A stretch of 64,000 nt of DNA from Ancylobacter koreensis (GTDB taxonomy: Bacteria > Pseudomonadota > Alphaproteobacteria > Rhizobiales > Xanthobacteraceae). Within the stretch, counting starts at the first letter, position 1. Each line of letters opens with the position of its first letter. Location of the stretch: the NCBI RefSeq assembly GCF_023016525.1, contig NZ_JALKCG010000003.1, positions 62,001 through 126,000 on the forward strand. The letters are read 5' to 3'. The notes below the pieces were generated by a model. That model was not told the origin of the DNA, did no database searches, and saw nothing but the letters and a program-made list of their open reading frames with translations. The position numbers were made by a program, and so were the translations under genes. Below, one piece after another: positions 17,730-29,430 of this stretch.

Positions 17730-18881
17730 ATGCTGATGGAATTTCTCGCCTCGATGGGCGGCAATGCGAGCTGGCTGCTCGGCTATGTCGTGCCGTTCCT
17801 CTTCGTGCTGACGATCGTCGTCTTCTTCCACGAGCTCGGCCATTTCTGGGTGGCGCGCCGGGCCGGTGTGAAGGTGGTCGCCTTCTCCGTGGGCTTCGGC
17901 CCCGAGATCGTGGGCTTCAACGACCGGCACGGCACGCGCTGGCGCCTGTCGGCGATCCCGCTCGGCGGCTATGTGAAGTTCCTCGGCGACGAGAACGCCG
18001 CCAGCACGCCCGACCATGGCGCGCTCGACGAGATGAACGAGGCGGACCGGCGCGAGAGCTTCTTCCACAAGCCGCTGGGCGCGCGCGCCGCCATCGTGGC
18101 GGCCGGGCCCATCGCGAACTTCATCCTCGCCATCGTGATCTTCGCCGGCCTGTTCATGACGGTGGGCCGGCAGGTGACGACGCCGCAGGTAGACGCCGTG
18201 CAGGCGGGCAGCGCCGCCGAGCGCGCCGGCTTCCAGCCCAACGACGTGATTCTGTCCATCGACGGCCAGCCCATCGATTCCTTCGGCGACATGCAGCGCG
18301 TCGTCAGCGTCAACGCCGAGCGCAAGCTGAACGTCGAGATCGAGCGCGGCGGCCAGCGTGTGACCGTCGAGGCGACGCCGGACCTGCGTGAGGTGACGGA
18401 CAGCTTCGGCAACGTCCATCGGATCGGCGTGCTCGGTATCTCCCGCAACACGAGCGGGGGGCAGGTGCGCACCGAGCGATTCGGCCCGGTCGAGGCCGTG
18501 GGCATGGCGACTCGCGAGGTGTGGTTCATCGTCGACCGCACCTTCAGCTATCTCGGCGGCGTGGTGACGGGGCGCGAATCCGCCGATCAGCTCGGCGGGC
18601 CGATCCGCATCGCGCAGGTTTCCGGGCAGGTCGCGACCTTCGGGATCGGTGCGCTGCTTCAGCTTGCCGCGGTTCTGTCGGTCTCGATCGGACTTCTTAA
18701 CCTCTTTCCTGTACCTCTGCTCGACGGCGGACACCTGCTTTTCTACGCCATCGAGGCGCTGCGCGGCCGCCCGCTCAGCGCACGGGCGCAGGAAGTGGGC
18801 TTCCGCATCGGTCTCGCCCTCGTCCTGATGCTGATGCTCTTTGCAACGTGGAACGATATCCTCAGTATATCAAAATCTTGA
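17730..18881 (+). CDS. rseP: RseP-type site-2 intramembrane zinc protease
   Basis: A 383-residue M50 metalloprotease of the inner membrane. The zinc motif HELGH lies in FVLTIVVFFHELGHFWVA (about residues 35-39). LSAIPLGGYVKFLGDEN follows. One PDZ domain spans about 150-235. The C-terminal NLFPVPLLDGGHLLFY provides the third ligand. A second ATG 6 bp downstream is an equally good start. The family cleaves anti-sigma factors and remnant signal peptides. It is followed by bamA, the usual neighbour. Confidence 0.93.
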   Translation: MLMEFLASMGGNASWLLGYVVPFLFVLTIVVFFHELGHFWVARRAGVKVVAFSVGFGPEIVGFNDRHGTRWRLSAIPLGGYVKFLGDENAASTPDHGALDEMNEADRRESFFHKPLGARAAIVAAGPIANFILAIVIFAGLFMTVGRQVTTPQVDAVQAGSAAERAGFQPNDVILSIDGQPIDSFGDMQRVVSVNAERKLNVEIERGGQRVTVEATPDLREVTDSFGNVHRIGVLGISRNTSGGQVRTERFGPVEAVGMATREVWFIVDRTFSYLGGVVTGRESADQLGGPIRIAQVSGQVATFGIGALLQLAAVLSVSIGLLNLFPVPLLDGGHLLFYAIEALRGRPLSARAQEVGFRIGLALVLMLMLFATWNDILSISKS

Positions 18882-19069
18882 TCCCGACTCGCGGCGGCGT
18901 TGCCGAGGCGCCACGCCAGCGGGAAAAGGCGTTAATGGCGGCCCGTTCGGTTTGCAGGCTCTTCAAAAGTCTGTATCAAACGGGGTGCAGGGTGAGGATC
19001 GACTCCGCACGCGTACCCTATGGTGCGCATTCGGGGGCTTCCCAGAACAACGGTAAGGTTGCGCACCAA

Positions 19070-21547
19070 ATGGCTCGTTTCCGGTTCGTGAGTAAGATGG
19101 CTTCGGTCCTCGGTGTGGTGACGCTGATGGCCGTTGCCGGTGTCGCCGGATCAGTCGCCGTGCCTGGGGTTGCCGTCGCGCAGACGGCGAGTTCGATCGT
19201 CGTCGAGGGCAATCGCCGCGTCGATGCCGACACCATTCGCTCCTATTTTCAGACCGCCCCGGGCCAGTCGCTCACCCCGTCCAAGATCGACGAGGCGCTG
19301 AAGTCGCTCTACGCGACCGGCCTTTTTTCCGACGTCAGCATCAGCAGCCGCAGCGGCCGTCTGGTCGTGACCGTCGTCGAGAACGAGGTGATCAACCGCG
19401 TCGCCTTCGAGGGCAACAAGAAGGTCAAGGACGACCAGCTTTCCGGCGAGGTCCAGTCCAAGGCGCGTGCGCCGCTGTCCAAGACCACTGTGCAGGCCGA
19501 CACGCAGCGCATCATCGACGTCTATCACCGCGCCGGCCGTTACGACGTGCGCGTGGTGCCAAAGACCATCGAGCGCGGCCAGGGTCGCGTCGATCTCGTC
19601 TTCGAAATCACCGAGGGCGAGAAGCTCGGCGTCTCCGAGATCCGTTTCGTCGGCAACAAGGCCTTCTCGGCTTACAAGCTGAAGGACGAGGTCACGACGA
19701 CCGAGAGCAACTGGCTCTCCTGGCTCAAGAACTCGGACATTTACGACGTCGACCGCATCAATACCGACCAGGAGCTGCTGCGCCGCTTCTATCTGAAGAA
19801 CGGCTATGCGGATTTCCGCATCCTGTCGGTGACCGCCGATCTCGACCGCAAGTCGGGCGGCTTCATCCTGACCTTCACCCTCGACGAGGGCGCGCAGTAT
19901 CGCGTCGGCACGGTCGATGTGGCGTCCAACATCAAGGACGTCGACGTGGCCAACATCCGCGCCGCACTCCGCGTGGCGCCGGGTCAGGTCTATAACGCCG
20001 AGCTCGTCGAGAAGTCGGTCGAGAACGCCACCATCGAGGTGTCGAAGAGCGGCTACGCCTTCGCGCAGGTTCGTCCGCGCGGCGACCGCAACGTCGAGAA
20101 CCGCACCATCTCCCTGACCTTCGCGGTCGAGGAAGGTCCGCGCGTCTATATCGAGCGCATCGAGATCCGCGGCAACACCCGCACGCGCGACTGGGTCATC
20201 CGCCGCGAGTTCGATCTCGCCGAGGGCGACGCCTATAACCGCGTGCTGGTCGACCGCGCCGAGCGTCGCCTGCGCAACCTCGGCTACTTCAAGGAAGTGA
20301 AGATCACCAACGAGCCGGGCACCGCGCCCGACCGCATCATCCTCGTGGTGACGGTCGAGGATCAGCCGACCGGCGAGTTCTCGGTCTCGGGCGGCTACTC
20401 CACCTCGGACGGTTTCATCGGCGAAGTGTCGATCTCGGAGAAGAACTTCCTTGGCCGTGGCCAGTATGTCCGCCTGTCGGGCCAGCTCGGCGAGAACGTG
20501 CAGGGCGTGGACTTCAGCTTCACCGAGCCGTATTTCCTCGACTACCGCGTGGCCGCCGGTTTCGACCTGTTCTGGAAGGAAACCAGCGCGACCGATTACA
20601 GCCCGTACGACACCTCGACCTATGGCGGCACGCTGCGCGTGGCCCTGCCGCTCACCGACGAGCTGACGCTGGGTCTGCGCTACACGCTGTCGCAGAAGGA
20701 AATTACGGTTAACTTCGACAACTGCGCGGATTACCTGTCGCCCGCTCAGTGCTACCTCTACAACCTCGACAGCCTGAGCAGCGTGTCCTGGGCCATCCTG
20801 GAAGTGAACGGCGAGTCGGCCATCACCTCGGCCGTTGGCTATACGCTGAGCTACAATCTGCTCGACAATAACCGCGACCCGACGAACGGCTACCTGCTCG
20901 AACTGAAGCAGGACTTCGCCGGCCTCGGCGGCGACGTGAACTTCGTCCGCACCACCTTCGACGCCCGCTACTACAAGCCTCTGTTCGGCGATTTCGTCCT
21001 CATGCTGCGCGGCCAGGCCGGTAACGTAGCGTCGTGGGGCGGCGAGGACCTGCGCATTCTCGATAACTTCTTCAAGGGTCCGGACCTCGTGCGCGGCTTC
21101 GCGCCGAACGGCATCGGCCCGCGCGACCTTGCGTCGGGCGACATCTGGGCCGGGGAAGATCCGAACGCTCTGGGTGGTACGCTCTACTGGGGCACGACGG
21201 CGGAAGTGCAGTTCCCGCTTTCCTTCCTGCCCAAGGACATCGGCATGAAGTTCGCCGTGTTCGCGGATGCCGGCTCGCTGTGGGATTATCAGGGCAATAC
21301 GGTATTCCCGGGTACGCCCGGTTGGCAGGATGGCCTTACGGACTGCAGCGCGATACAGGGTTCGAAGACGCAAGGCTGGAACAATGTCTGCGTCGCCGAT
21401 AGCGACCTGATCCGCTCCTCGGTCGGCGTCAGCCTGATCTGGCAGTCGCCCTTTGGTCCGCTGCGCTTCGACTACGCCTGGGCGCTGTCGAAGGAGTGGT
21501 ATGACGAAACGCAGGCGTTCCGCTTCAGCGGCGGCACCCGCTTCTGA
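19070..21547 (+). CDS. bamA: BamA outer-membrane protein assembly factor
   Basis: An 825-residue Omp85 protein that inserts beta-barrel proteins into the outer membrane. From the chosen ATG there is a signal peptide ending AVAQTASS (about residue 40). Five POTRA domains (about 43-460) and a 16-strand barrel follow, and the protein ends with aromatic FRFSGGTRF. Loop regions hold two cysteine pairs ([10 protein letters not shown]; and TDC with NNVC), possibly disulphides. The frame is open back into rseP and an ATG at 18934 is possible, but that start would place 45 residues before the signal peptide. Confidence 0.92.
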   Translation: MARFRFVSKMASVLGVVTLMAVAGVAGSVAVPGVAVAQTASSIVVEGNRRVDADTIRSYFQTAPGQSLTPSKIDEALKSLYATGLFSDVSISSRSGRLVVTVVENEVINRVAFEGNKKVKDDQLSGEVQSKARAPLSKTTVQADTQRIIDVYHRAGRYDVRVVPKTIERGQGRVDLVFEITEGEKLGVSEIRFVGNKAFSAYKLKDEVTTTESNWLSWLKNSDIYDVDRINTDQELLRRFYLKNGYADFRILSVTADLDRKSGGFILTFTLDEGAQYRVGTVDVASNIKDVDVANIRAALRVAPGQVYNAELVEKSVENATIEVSKSGYAFAQVRPRGDRNVENRTISLTFAVEEGPRVYIERIEIRGNTRTRDWVIRREFDLAEGDAYNRVLVDRAERRLRNLGYFKEVKITNEPGTAPDRIILVVTVEDQPTGEFSVSGGYSTSDGFIGEVSISEKNFLGRGQYVRLSGQLGENVQGVDFSFTEPYFLDYRVAAGFDLFWKETSATDYSPYDTSTYGGTLRVALPLTDELTLGLRYTLSQKEITVNFDNCADYLSPAQCYLYNLDSLSSVSWAILEVNGESAITSAVGYTLSYNLLDNNRDPTNGYLLELKQDFAGLGGDVNFVRTTFDARYYKPLFGDFVLMLRGQAGNVASWGGEDLRILDNFFKGPDLVRGFAPNGIGPRDLASGDIWAGEDPNALGGTLYWGTTAEVQFPLSFLPKDIGMKFAVFADAGSLWDYQGNTVFPGTPGWQDGLTDCSAIQGSKTQGWNNVCVADSDLIRSSVGVSLIWQSPFGPLRFDYAWALSKEWYDETQAFRFSGGTRF

Positions 21548-21635
21548 TAGACTGCCTCCATATCGGTTGCACGGCGGCCCGGTTGTCCGGGCCGCTTGTG
21601 CGTTTGGGAAACAGGTCGGCGGTCGGCACGCGGCG

Positions 21636-22712
21636 ATGAGCGATCCCTTTTTTCATCCGGCGCCCGCGCCGCTGACCATCGCGGAAATCTGCGCGCTGGT
21701 CGGCGCCCCGTCGCCGGCCAGCCCCGAGGCGGATCGGGCGATCGGCAATGTCGCCGCGCTCGGCGAGGCCGGACCCGCCGATCTCGCCTTCATGGACGGC
21801 GCCCGCCATGTGCCGGAACTGGCGGCCACGCGGGCCGGCGCCTGCCTCGTCACCGAGCGTTTCGCCTCGCATGTGCCGGCCGGGACGGTCGCCCTGCGGG
21901 TGGCGCGGCCGCAGGCGGCCTTCGTTGCGGTGACGCGCCGCCTTTATGAAAGCAGCCTGCGTCCCGGCTCCGTCTTCGGCCAGACCGGCGTCGCCTCGGA
22001 CGCCATCGTGCATCCGCAGGCGCGGCTCGAGGCGGAGGTGACGGTGGATCCCGGCGCCGTCATCGGGCCGGGCGCCGAGGTTGGCGCGGGCACGGTGATC
22101 GGTGCGGGCGCGGTGATCGGGCCGGGCGTGCGCATCGGGCGCGACTGCTCCATCGGCGCCGGCGCCTCGCTGCAGCACGCGCTGCTCGGCGACCGGGTGA
22201 TCGTGCATCCCGGCGCCCGCATCGGGCAGGACGGCTTCGGCTATCTCGGCGGCGCGCGCGGCCACGCCAAGATCCCGCAGATCGGCCGCGTCGTCCTTCA
22301 GGACGATGTCGAAATCGGCTCCGGCACCGCCATCGACCGCGGCGGGCTGCGCGACACGGTGATCGGCGAGGGCACGAAGATCGACAATCTCGTGCAGATC
22401 GCCCACAACGTCGTCGTGGGCCGGCACTGCATCATCGTCTCGCAGACGGGCATCGCGGGCAGCGCCACGCTCGGCGATTTCGTCGTCCTGGGCGGCCAGG
22501 TCGGCGTCATCGGCCATGTGCATATCGGCGACGGCGCGCGCATCGCCGCGACGAGCAATGTGAAGGACGACGTGCCGCCGGGCGTCGAGTGGGGCGGCTC
22601 GCCCGCCAAGCCGATGCGCGACTGGTTCCGCGAAGTGATGGCCGTCCAGCGTCTGGCGCGCGGCGACCGGCCGTCGGGCGGACCGCATGAGCGGCGACAA
22701 GAGGGGCAGTAG
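21636..22712 (+). CDS. lpxD: UDP-3-O-acylglucosamine N-acyltransferase
   Basis: A 358-residue lipid A enzyme adding the second 3-hydroxyacyl chain. An N-terminal uridine-binding domain ([12 protein letters not shown], then [19 protein letters not shown]) precedes a left-handed beta-helix of hexapeptide repeats ([20 protein letters not shown]). The catalytic histidine lies in [17 protein letters not shown]-terminal helical tail ends in basic residues. It starts 88 bp after bamA, and fabZ begins 3 bp after its stop. The chosen ATG gives [13 protein letters not shown], as in related proteins. Confidence 0.94.
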   Translation: MSDPFFHPAPAPLTIAEICALVGAPSPASPEADRAIGNVAALGEAGPADLAFMDGARHVPELAATRAGACLVTERFASHVPAGTVALRVARPQAAFVAVTRRLYESSLRPGSVFGQTGVASDAIVHPQARLEAEVTVDPGAVIGPGAEVGAGTVIGAGAVIGPGVRIGRDCSIGAGASLQHALLGDRVIVHPGARIGQDGFGYLGGARGHAKIPQIGRVVLQDDVEIGSGTAIDRGGLRDTVIGEGTKIDNLVQIAHNVVVGRHCIIVSQTGIAGSATLGDFVVLGGQVGVIGHVHIGDGARIAATSNVKDDVPPGVEWGGSPAKPMRDWFREVMAVQRLARGDRPSGGPHERRQEGQ

Positions 22713-22715
22713 GGC

Positions 22716-23222
22716 ATGGACGTGCAGACCGATACCGTCACCGCCGAAACCACCGTCAACGAGACCGCGTCTCTCGGCTCGGCCGACATTCTGCGGATTC
22801 TCGCGACGCTGCCGCACCGCTATCCGTTCCTGATGGTCGACAGGATCGTCGGCATCGAGGGCGACAGGAAGGCTGTCGGCATCAAGAACGTCTCGGCCAA
22901 CGAGCCGCATTTTCAGGGGCATTTCCCCGACAACCCGGTGATGCCCGGCGTGCTCATCCTCGAAGGCATGGCGCAGACCGCCGGCACCATCTGCCTGCTG
23001 GAGCGCCCCGGCGAGGGGCCGCCGGCGCTCGTCTACTTCATGACCATCGACAAGGCGAAGTTCCGCCGTCCCGTCGTGCCGGGCGACGTGCTCGAATACC
23101 ATATGACGCAGATCACCAAGCGCCGGAACATGTGGTGGTTCCGCGGCGAGGCGAAGGTCGACGGTCAGCTCGTGGCGGAGGCCGAGGTCGGCGCCATGAT
23201 CGCCCGGGGGGCGGCCAAGTGA
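22716..23222 (+). CDS. fabZ: 3-hydroxyacyl-ACP dehydratase FabZ
   Basis: A 168-residue hot-dog-fold dehydratase of fatty-acid elongation. [13 protein letters not shown] begins the core. [20 protein letters not shown] carries the catalytic histidine, and LEGMAQTAG the catalytic glutamate. A 22-residue N-terminal extension ([19 protein letters not shown]) precedes the conserved part. It is squeezed between lpxD (3 bp) and lpxA (4-bp GTGA overlap), linking fatty-acid and lipid A synthesis that compete for hydroxyacyl-ACP. Confidence 0.95.
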   Translation: MDVQTDTVTAETTVNETASLGSADILRILATLPHRYPFLMVDRIVGIEGDRKAVGIKNVSANEPHFQGHFPDNPVMPGVLILEGMAQTAGTICLLERPGEGPPALVYFMTIDKAKFRRPVVPGDVLEYHMTQITKRRNMWWFRGEAKVDGQLVAEAEVGAMIARGAAK

Positions 23223-24046
23223 GCGCCGCGCGGATCGATCCGTCGGCACGCGTCGAGGACGGCGCCACGCTCGGCGAGGGCGTCGAGATCGGGCCGTTCT
23301 GCACGGTCGGGGCCAATGTCGTGCTGGAGGCCGGCGTGCGCCTCGTCTCGCACGTCGCCGTCACCGGCCATACCACGCTGGGCGAGGGGACGGTGGTCCA
23401 TCCCTTCGCCTCGCTGGGCTCGCCGCCGCAATCCTATCATTACAAGGGCGAGCCGAGCCGGCTGCTGGTCGGGCGCAACTGCATCATCCGCGAACATGTG
23501 ACGATGAACACCGGCACTGCCGGCGGCCATATGGAGACGGTGGTCGGCGAGGGCGGCATGTTCATGGTCGGCAGCCATGTCGCGCATGACTGCGTGGTCG
23601 GCGCGCATGCGGTCTTCGCCAACAACGCGACGCTGGCGGGCCATGTGACGGTCGGCGACAACGTGTTCATTGGCGGCCTGGCGGCGGTGCACCAGTTCAC
23701 CCGCATCGGCGACGGCGCGATGATCGGCGGCATGTGCGGCGTGCATTTCGACGTCATTCCCTTCGGCCTGATGATGGAAGGCCATCCCGGCCTGCGCTCG
23801 CTGAACTACACCGGACTGAAGCGGCGCGGCCTCACGCTGGCGCAGCGCCGGCTGTTGCAGGGCGCCTATCGCGAGCTGTTCTACGGCGCCGGCACGCTGT
23901 CCGAGCGCACCGATCGCGTGGCCGGCGAGTTCGGCGAGGATGCGAATGTCATGCGCATCGTCGATTTCGTGCGTAGCGTCGGCCGACGCCGCCTGACCGT
24001 GCCCGTCGACTCGGTCGATCATGTCGGCGAGCCCGAAGCCGCCTGA
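23219..24046 (+). CDS. lpxA: UDP-N-acetylglucosamine O-acyltransferase
   Basis: A 275-residue enzyme for the first acylation of lipid A synthesis. The GTG start overlaps the fabZ stop (GTGA), giving [20 protein letters not shown]. Left-handed beta-helix repeats run to about residue 190. The catalytic histidine lies in [17 protein letters not shown], and [20 protein letters not shown] is conserved. The C-terminal helical domain has [19 protein letters not shown]. lpxI begins 26 bp before this gene ends. Confidence 0.95.
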   Translation: MSAARIDPSARVEDGATLGEGVEIGPFCTVGANVVLEAGVRLVSHVAVTGHTTLGEGTVVHPFASLGSPPQSYHYKGEPSRLLVGRNCIIREHVTMNTGTAGGHMETVVGEGGMFMVGSHVAHDCVVGAHAVFANNATLAGHVTVGDNVFIGGLAAVHQFTRIGDGAMIGGMCGVHFDVIPFGLMMEGHPGLRSLNYTGLKRRGLTLAQRRLLQGAYRELFYGAGTLSERTDRVAGEFGEDANVMRIVDFVRSVGRRRLTVPVDSVDHVGEPEAA

Positions 24047-24929
24047 GGGCGGCCCGGCCGGGCCCGAGGCGCCGGCGCCGGGCGCGCCGCTCGCCATCAT
24101 CTGCGGCGGCGGCGCCTTTCCGCTGGCGGTCGCGCAGGCGGCGCGGCAGGCGGGGCGCCGTGTCGTGCTCTTCCCCATTCGCGGCTTCGCCGATCCTTGG
24201 GTCGAGGCTTGGCCGCATGCGTGGATCCATATCGGCCGCTTCGGGCTGCTCACGCGCGAGCTACGCCGGCGCGGCTGCCGGGATGTGGTGTTCATCGGCA
24301 ATGTGCTGCGCCCGCGCGTGCGGGACATCCGCCTCGACTGGACGACGCTCACCTTGCTGCCGCGCGTGTTCCGCATGCTGCGCGGCGGCGACGATCACCT
24401 GCTCACCAGTGTCGGCCGGCTGTTCGAAGAGGCGGGCTTCCGCCTCGTCGGAGCGCATGAAATCGCGCCGGAGATTCTCATCCCTGCCGGACGGCTCGGC
24501 GCCGTGGCGCCGGATGCCGGACAGATGGAGGATATCGAGCTCGGCCGCCGGGTTCTCGCCATCACCGGACCGCTGGACATCGGCCAGGGTCTGGTGGTGA
24601 TGAACCGGCATATCGTCGCCATGGAGGCGGCGGAGGGCACCGACCTGATGCTGGCGCGCGTCGCCGAGCTGCGCGCCATTGGCCGTATCAAGATGCCTAC
24701 GCGCTGCGGCGTGCTGGTGAAGCGGCCGAAGGAGGGGCAGGACCGAAGGCTCGACCTTCCCTCACTCGGCGTGCGCACGGTCGAGGGCGCCGCGCGGGCG
24801 GGCCTTGCCGGCATCGCGGTCGAGGCGGGCGGGGTCATCGTCTCGGATGTCGAGGCGCTGCTGCGCGCGGCCGACGCCGCCGGGGTGTTCATCCACGCCT
24901 TCGCGCGCGACGAGGCGGGCGACGCATGA
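24021..24929 (+). CDS. lpxI: UDP-2,3-diacylglucosamine pyrophosphatase LpxI
   Basis: A 302-residue enzyme producing lipid X from UDP-diacylglucosamine; it replaces LpxH in alphaproteobacteria. A Pro/Gly-rich tail of about 25 residues precedes LAIICGGGAFPLAVAQAARQ. The C-terminal block has KMPTRCGVLVKRPKEGQDRR, then LDLPSLGVRTVEGAARAGLAG and IAVEAGGVIV, a conserved LpxI stretch. It overlaps lpxA by 26 bp and lpxB by 4 bp (ATGA), so lpxA-lpxI-lpxB are translationally coupled. Confidence 0.93.
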   Translation: MSASPKPPEGGPAGPEAPAPGAPLAIICGGGAFPLAVAQAARQAGRRVVLFPIRGFADPWVEAWPHAWIHIGRFGLLTRELRRRGCRDVVFIGNVLRPRVRDIRLDWTTLTLLPRVFRMLRGGDDHLLTSVGRLFEEAGFRLVGAHEIAPEILIPAGRLGAVAPDAGQMEDIELGRRVLAITGPLDIGQGLVVMNRHIVAMEAAEGTDLMLARVAELRAIGRIKMPTRCGVLVKRPKEGQDRRLDLPSLGVRTVEGAARAGLAGIAVEAGGVIVSDVEALLRAADAAGVFIHAFARDEAGDA

Positions 24930-26104
24930 GCGGGCCGCTCGACGTGTTCATCGTCGCGGGCGAGGAGTCCGGCGACGCGCTCGGTGCCGGACTGATGGCG
25001 GAGCTCAAGGCGCTGCATCCCGCCGGCGTGCGATTCCGGGGCGTGGGCGGCGCGCGCATGCAGGCCCAGGGGCTGGCCACGCTGTTCCCCATGGAGGACA
25101 TCACCGCCATGGGGTTCGCGCAGGTCATTGGCGGCCTGCCGCGCATCCTGCGGCGCATGGGGGAGACGGTGCGAGCCATTGTCGAGCGGCCGCCCGACAT
25201 CCTCGTCATGGTCGACGCGCCGGACTTCACCCATCGCGTCGCCCACAAGGTGCGGGCGCGGCTGCCCGGCCTTCCCATCGTGAAATATGTCGCTCCCACC
25301 GTCTGGGTCTGGCGCGAGGGCCGGGCGCGGGCGATGGCGCCGGATTTCGACAGGGTGCTGGCGCTGCTGCCGTTCGAGCCGGAGGCGATGCACGCGCTCG
25401 ACGGGCCGCCCACCACCTATGTCGGCCATCCCCTGCTCGGTGAACTCGACCGCCTGCGGCCGAATGCCGAGGAGGCCCGGCGCCGCGAGGCGAAGCCGCC
25501 GGTCCTTCTGGTGCTGCCCGGCAGCCGGCGCGCCGAGCTTGCGCGCCTCGGCGCCACGTTCGGCGCGGTGCTGGAGCGCTTGCAGACGTTGCAGCCGCCG
25601 CCCGACTGCGTGTTGCCGACGCTGCCGCGCCGTCTCGCGCAGGTCGAGCAGATGATCGCGAACTGGCCGGTCAAACCGCGCATCGTCGTCGACGAGGAGG
25701 AGAAGCGGGCCGCCTTCCGGGTCGCCCGCGCCGCGCTCGCCGCCTCCGGCACGGTGACGCTGGAGCTGGCGCTCGCCGGCATCCCGACCGTGGCCGCCTA
25801 TCGCGTGCCGTGGCTGGAAGGGCGTATCGCGCCCTTCATCATCAAGGTGAAGACGGCGATCCTGCCGAACCTCATCCTGGGTGAGGCGGCGATGCCGGAA
25901 TATCTGCAGTGGCACATCGACCCGCCCGCCATGGCGGCGCAGCTCGCCCGGCTGATCGAGGGGGGCGCGGAGCGCGAGGCGCAGCTCGCCGCCTTCGCGC
26001 GGCTCGACGCGGCGATGGGTGAGGGCGGCGAGCCGCCGAGCCGCCGGGCCGCCCGCGCGGTGCTTGAGACGCTTGCGAGTGGCCGGGGCGTGGGCGGCGC
26101 CTGA
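24926..26104 (+). CDS. lpxB: Lipid A disaccharide synthase
   Basis: A 392-residue GT19 glycosyltransferase that joins lipid X to UDP-diacylglucosamine. It begins MSGPLDVFIVAGEESGDALG, with the conserved GEESGD. VDAPDFTHRVAHKVR, KYVAPTVWVWREGRA, LPGSRRAELARL and ASGTVTLELALAGIP follow, as expected. It is the last gene of the long rpsB-to-lpxB run and converges on gltA. Confidence 0.95.
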   Translation: MSGPLDVFIVAGEESGDALGAGLMAELKALHPAGVRFRGVGGARMQAQGLATLFPMEDITAMGFAQVIGGLPRILRRMGETVRAIVERPPDILVMVDAPDFTHRVAHKVRARLPGLPIVKYVAPTVWVWREGRARAMAPDFDRVLALLPFEPEAMHALDGPPTTYVGHPLLGELDRLRPNAEEARRREAKPPVLLVLPGSRRAELARLGATFGAVLERLQTLQPPPDCVLPTLPRRLAQVEQMIANWPVKPRIVVDEEEKRAAFRVARAALAASGTVTLELALAGIPTVAAYRVPWLEGRIAPFIIKVKTAILPNLILGEAAMPEYLQWHIDPPAMAAQLARLIEGGAEREAQLAAFARLDAAMGEGGEPPSRRAARAVLETLASGRGVGGA

Positions 26105-26178
26105 GCGGCGACTGCCTCGGCGCGTCACGAACGAGCCTCGAGCCGCCATGTCGAGAAAGCAAAGACGTCGAAAAGCAA

Positions 26179-26210
26179 AATCCCCGCCCTCCGGTCGGAG
26201 GACGGGGATT
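26179..26210 (-). terminator. Terminator of gltA
   Basis: AATCCCCG pairs with CGGGGATT and CCTCCG with CGGAGG around a GT loop, with one C/A mismatch. Read on the minus strand, the stem is followed by TTGCTTTTCG, a reasonable U-rich tail, 106 bp after the gltA stop. It could also stop transcripts from lpxB, though the plus-strand tail is not U-rich. Confidence 0.75.
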
Positions 26211-26315
26211 GCTGGAACTCTCGACCGTCCGGCGGGCACGTCGTCTGCCCGGCCGTTCAACCTTCGTTGCCGGAGCACGACGCGCCGTTTCCGGCGCGCC
26301 GCCCGGCGTGGCCGC

Positions 26316-27626
<1,311 letters not shown>

Positions 27627-27870
27627 GCGGATTCTCCCTGAGCCTGTGGAACCGATGAAACGGATCACGTCTTGCGGGTGCAGTGCCGAGCCTGGAAGGC
27701 AGTGGCCGGAGACGGGGCGTGTCTCGCTGCGGCCCGAGAGGCAGTCGTAGCGGTTTCGATCCGCCCTCGCAAGCGCAGCGAAACCGGTACCGCAATGCGG
27801 CCGGAAGGCGACGGCGCGATGGCGGCGAAACGATTTCACCTGTGCCGCCGCGCCGTGCTAGACGGGTTTC

Positions 27871-29307
27871 TTACGCCTTCGCGAGGGAGGCAGTCTGGTC
27901 GGCGATGCGGGCCAGCGACTCCTCGCGGCCGAGCACCGCCAGAACGTCGAAAATGCCCGGCGAGGTGGTCTTTCCGGTCATTGCCGCGCGCAGCGGCTGG
28001 GCGATGGCACCGAGCTTCACGCCTCGTTCTTCGGCCGCCGCGCGCACGGCCGCCTCGGTCTCGGCGGCGTTCCAGTCGGCGACGGCGGCGAGCTTTTCGG
28101 CCGCCGTGGCGAGCAGATGGCGGGCCTCCGCGGTCAGAAGAGCCTGCGCCTTCTCTTCGATCGGCAGCGGACGCGCGTTCAGAATATATGATGCGCTGTC
28201 AATAAGTTCTACCAACGTCTTCGCGCGCTCCTTCAGGCCCGGCATGGCGGCCAGAAGCTGCGCTCGGCGCTCCGGCGTGAGCGCGGCGGCGATGCCGGCA
28301 CCGTTCGGCAGATAGGGCAGCAACGTGTCGATGGCGGCCAGCAGCTCGGGATCGGGGGTCGAGCGCATGTAGAGGCCGTTGATGTTCTCCAGCTTGGCGA
28401 AATCGAAGCGCGCCGCCGAGCGGCCCACGCGGTCGAGATCGAACAACGTGCTCATTTCCTCGGCCGAGAAAATCTCCTGGTCGCCATGGCTCCAGCCGAG
28501 GCGCACGAGGTAGTTGCGCAGCGCCGCCGGCAGGTAGCCCATGGCGCGGTAGGCATCGACGCCGAGGGCGCCGTGGCGCTTGGAGAGCTTGGCGCCGTCC
28601 GGCCCGTGGATGAGCGGGATATGCGCCATCTTCGGCACCCCCCAGCCCAGCGCATGGTAGATCTGCGTCTGGCGCGCGGCATTGGTGAGGTGGTCGTCGC
28701 CGCGGATGATGTGCGTGACGTTCATGTCGTGGTCGTCGACGACGACAGAGAGCATGTAGGTCGGCGTGCCGTCGGAGCGCAGCAGCACGAGGTCGTCAAG
28801 ATCCTTGTTCGGGATGACGACGCGGCCCTGCACGAGATCGTCGATCACGGTCTCGCCTTCGGTCGGGGCCTTGAGGCGGAAGACCGGCTTGCGGTCGGTG
28901 GGGTAGTCGGCCGGATCGCGGTCGCGCCAGCGCCCGTCATAGCGCGGCGGCCGGCCCTCCCTGCGGGCGGTCTCGCGCATCTCCTCCAGCTCGGCGGCGG
29001 TGGCGAAGCAGGGATAGGCGCGGCCGGCGGCGATCATCTGTTCCACTGCCTCGCGGTGACGCTCAGCGCGGGCGAACTGGTAGATGACGTCGCCCGACCA
29101 GTCGATGCCGAGCCAGTTCAGCCCGTCGATGATGGCGTCGATGGCTTCGGGGGTGGAGCGCTGGCGGTCGGTGTCCTCGATGCGCAGCAGCATCTTGCCG
29201 CCCTTGGTGCGGGCATAGAGCCAGTTGAACAACGCGGTGCGCGCCCCGCCAATGTGCAGGAAGCCGGTGGGCGAGGGGGCGAAGCGGGTGACGACGGTCT
29301 CGGACAT
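27871..29307 (-). CDS. gltX: Glutamyl-tRNA synthetase
   Basis: A 478-residue class I synthetase. [20 protein letters not shown] holds the HIGH-like signature (about residues 10-21), and [13 protein letters not shown] the KMSKS-like motif (about 246). [19 protein letters not shown] and [18 protein letters not shown] are typical. The C-terminal anticodon-binding helices are present, so it is full length. Cytoplasmic; charges tRNA-Glu, and in many alphaproteobacteria tRNA-Gln as well. comEC diverges from its 5' side. Confidence 0.95.
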   Translation of the reverse strand: MSETVVTRFAPSPTGFLHIGGARTALFNWLYARTKGGKMLLRIEDTDRQRSTPEAIDAIIDGLNWLGIDWSGDVIYQFARAERHREAVEQMIAAGRAYPCFATAAELEEMRETARREGRPPRYDGRWRDRDPADYPTDRKPVFRLKAPTEGETVIDDLVQGRVVIPNKDLDDLVLLRSDGTPTYMLSVVVDDHDMNVTHIIRGDDHLTNAARQTQIYHALGWGVPKMAHIPLIHGPDGAKLSKRHGALGVDAYRAMGYLPAALRNYLVRLGWSHGDQEIFSAEEMSTLFDLDRVGRSAARFDFAKLENINGLYMRSTPDPELLAAIDTLLPYLPNGAGIAAALTPERRAQLLAAMPGLKERAKTLVELIDSASYILNARPLPIEEKAQALLTAEARHLLATAAEKLAAVADWNAAETEAAVRAAAEERGVKLGAIAQPLRAAMTGKTTSPGIFDVLAVLGREESLARIADQTASLAKA

Positions 29308-29430
29308 GTTTCTTTCGTCTCGCGCCGCGCGGCAGGGGCGGCGTCAAAGCGTTGCGGCGTGGCGGTTGCGGACGGAGCGTGTACCATAGGTGCGCGACAC
29401 GGCAAAAGCGTTGCAACGGGCGGGCGGGGA

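Noticed and set aside
18850-18875. GGAAC followed by TCAAA before bamA, resembling a sigma-E promoter
   Set aside because: It lies in the last codons of rseP and the spacing is too short for the known sigma-E consensus. Alphaproteobacterial envelope sigma factors use other signals.
18934-19069. Upstream ATG extending BamA by about 45 residues
   Set aside because: A typical signal peptide starts at 19070. The extension would put a basic, non-conserved segment before it.
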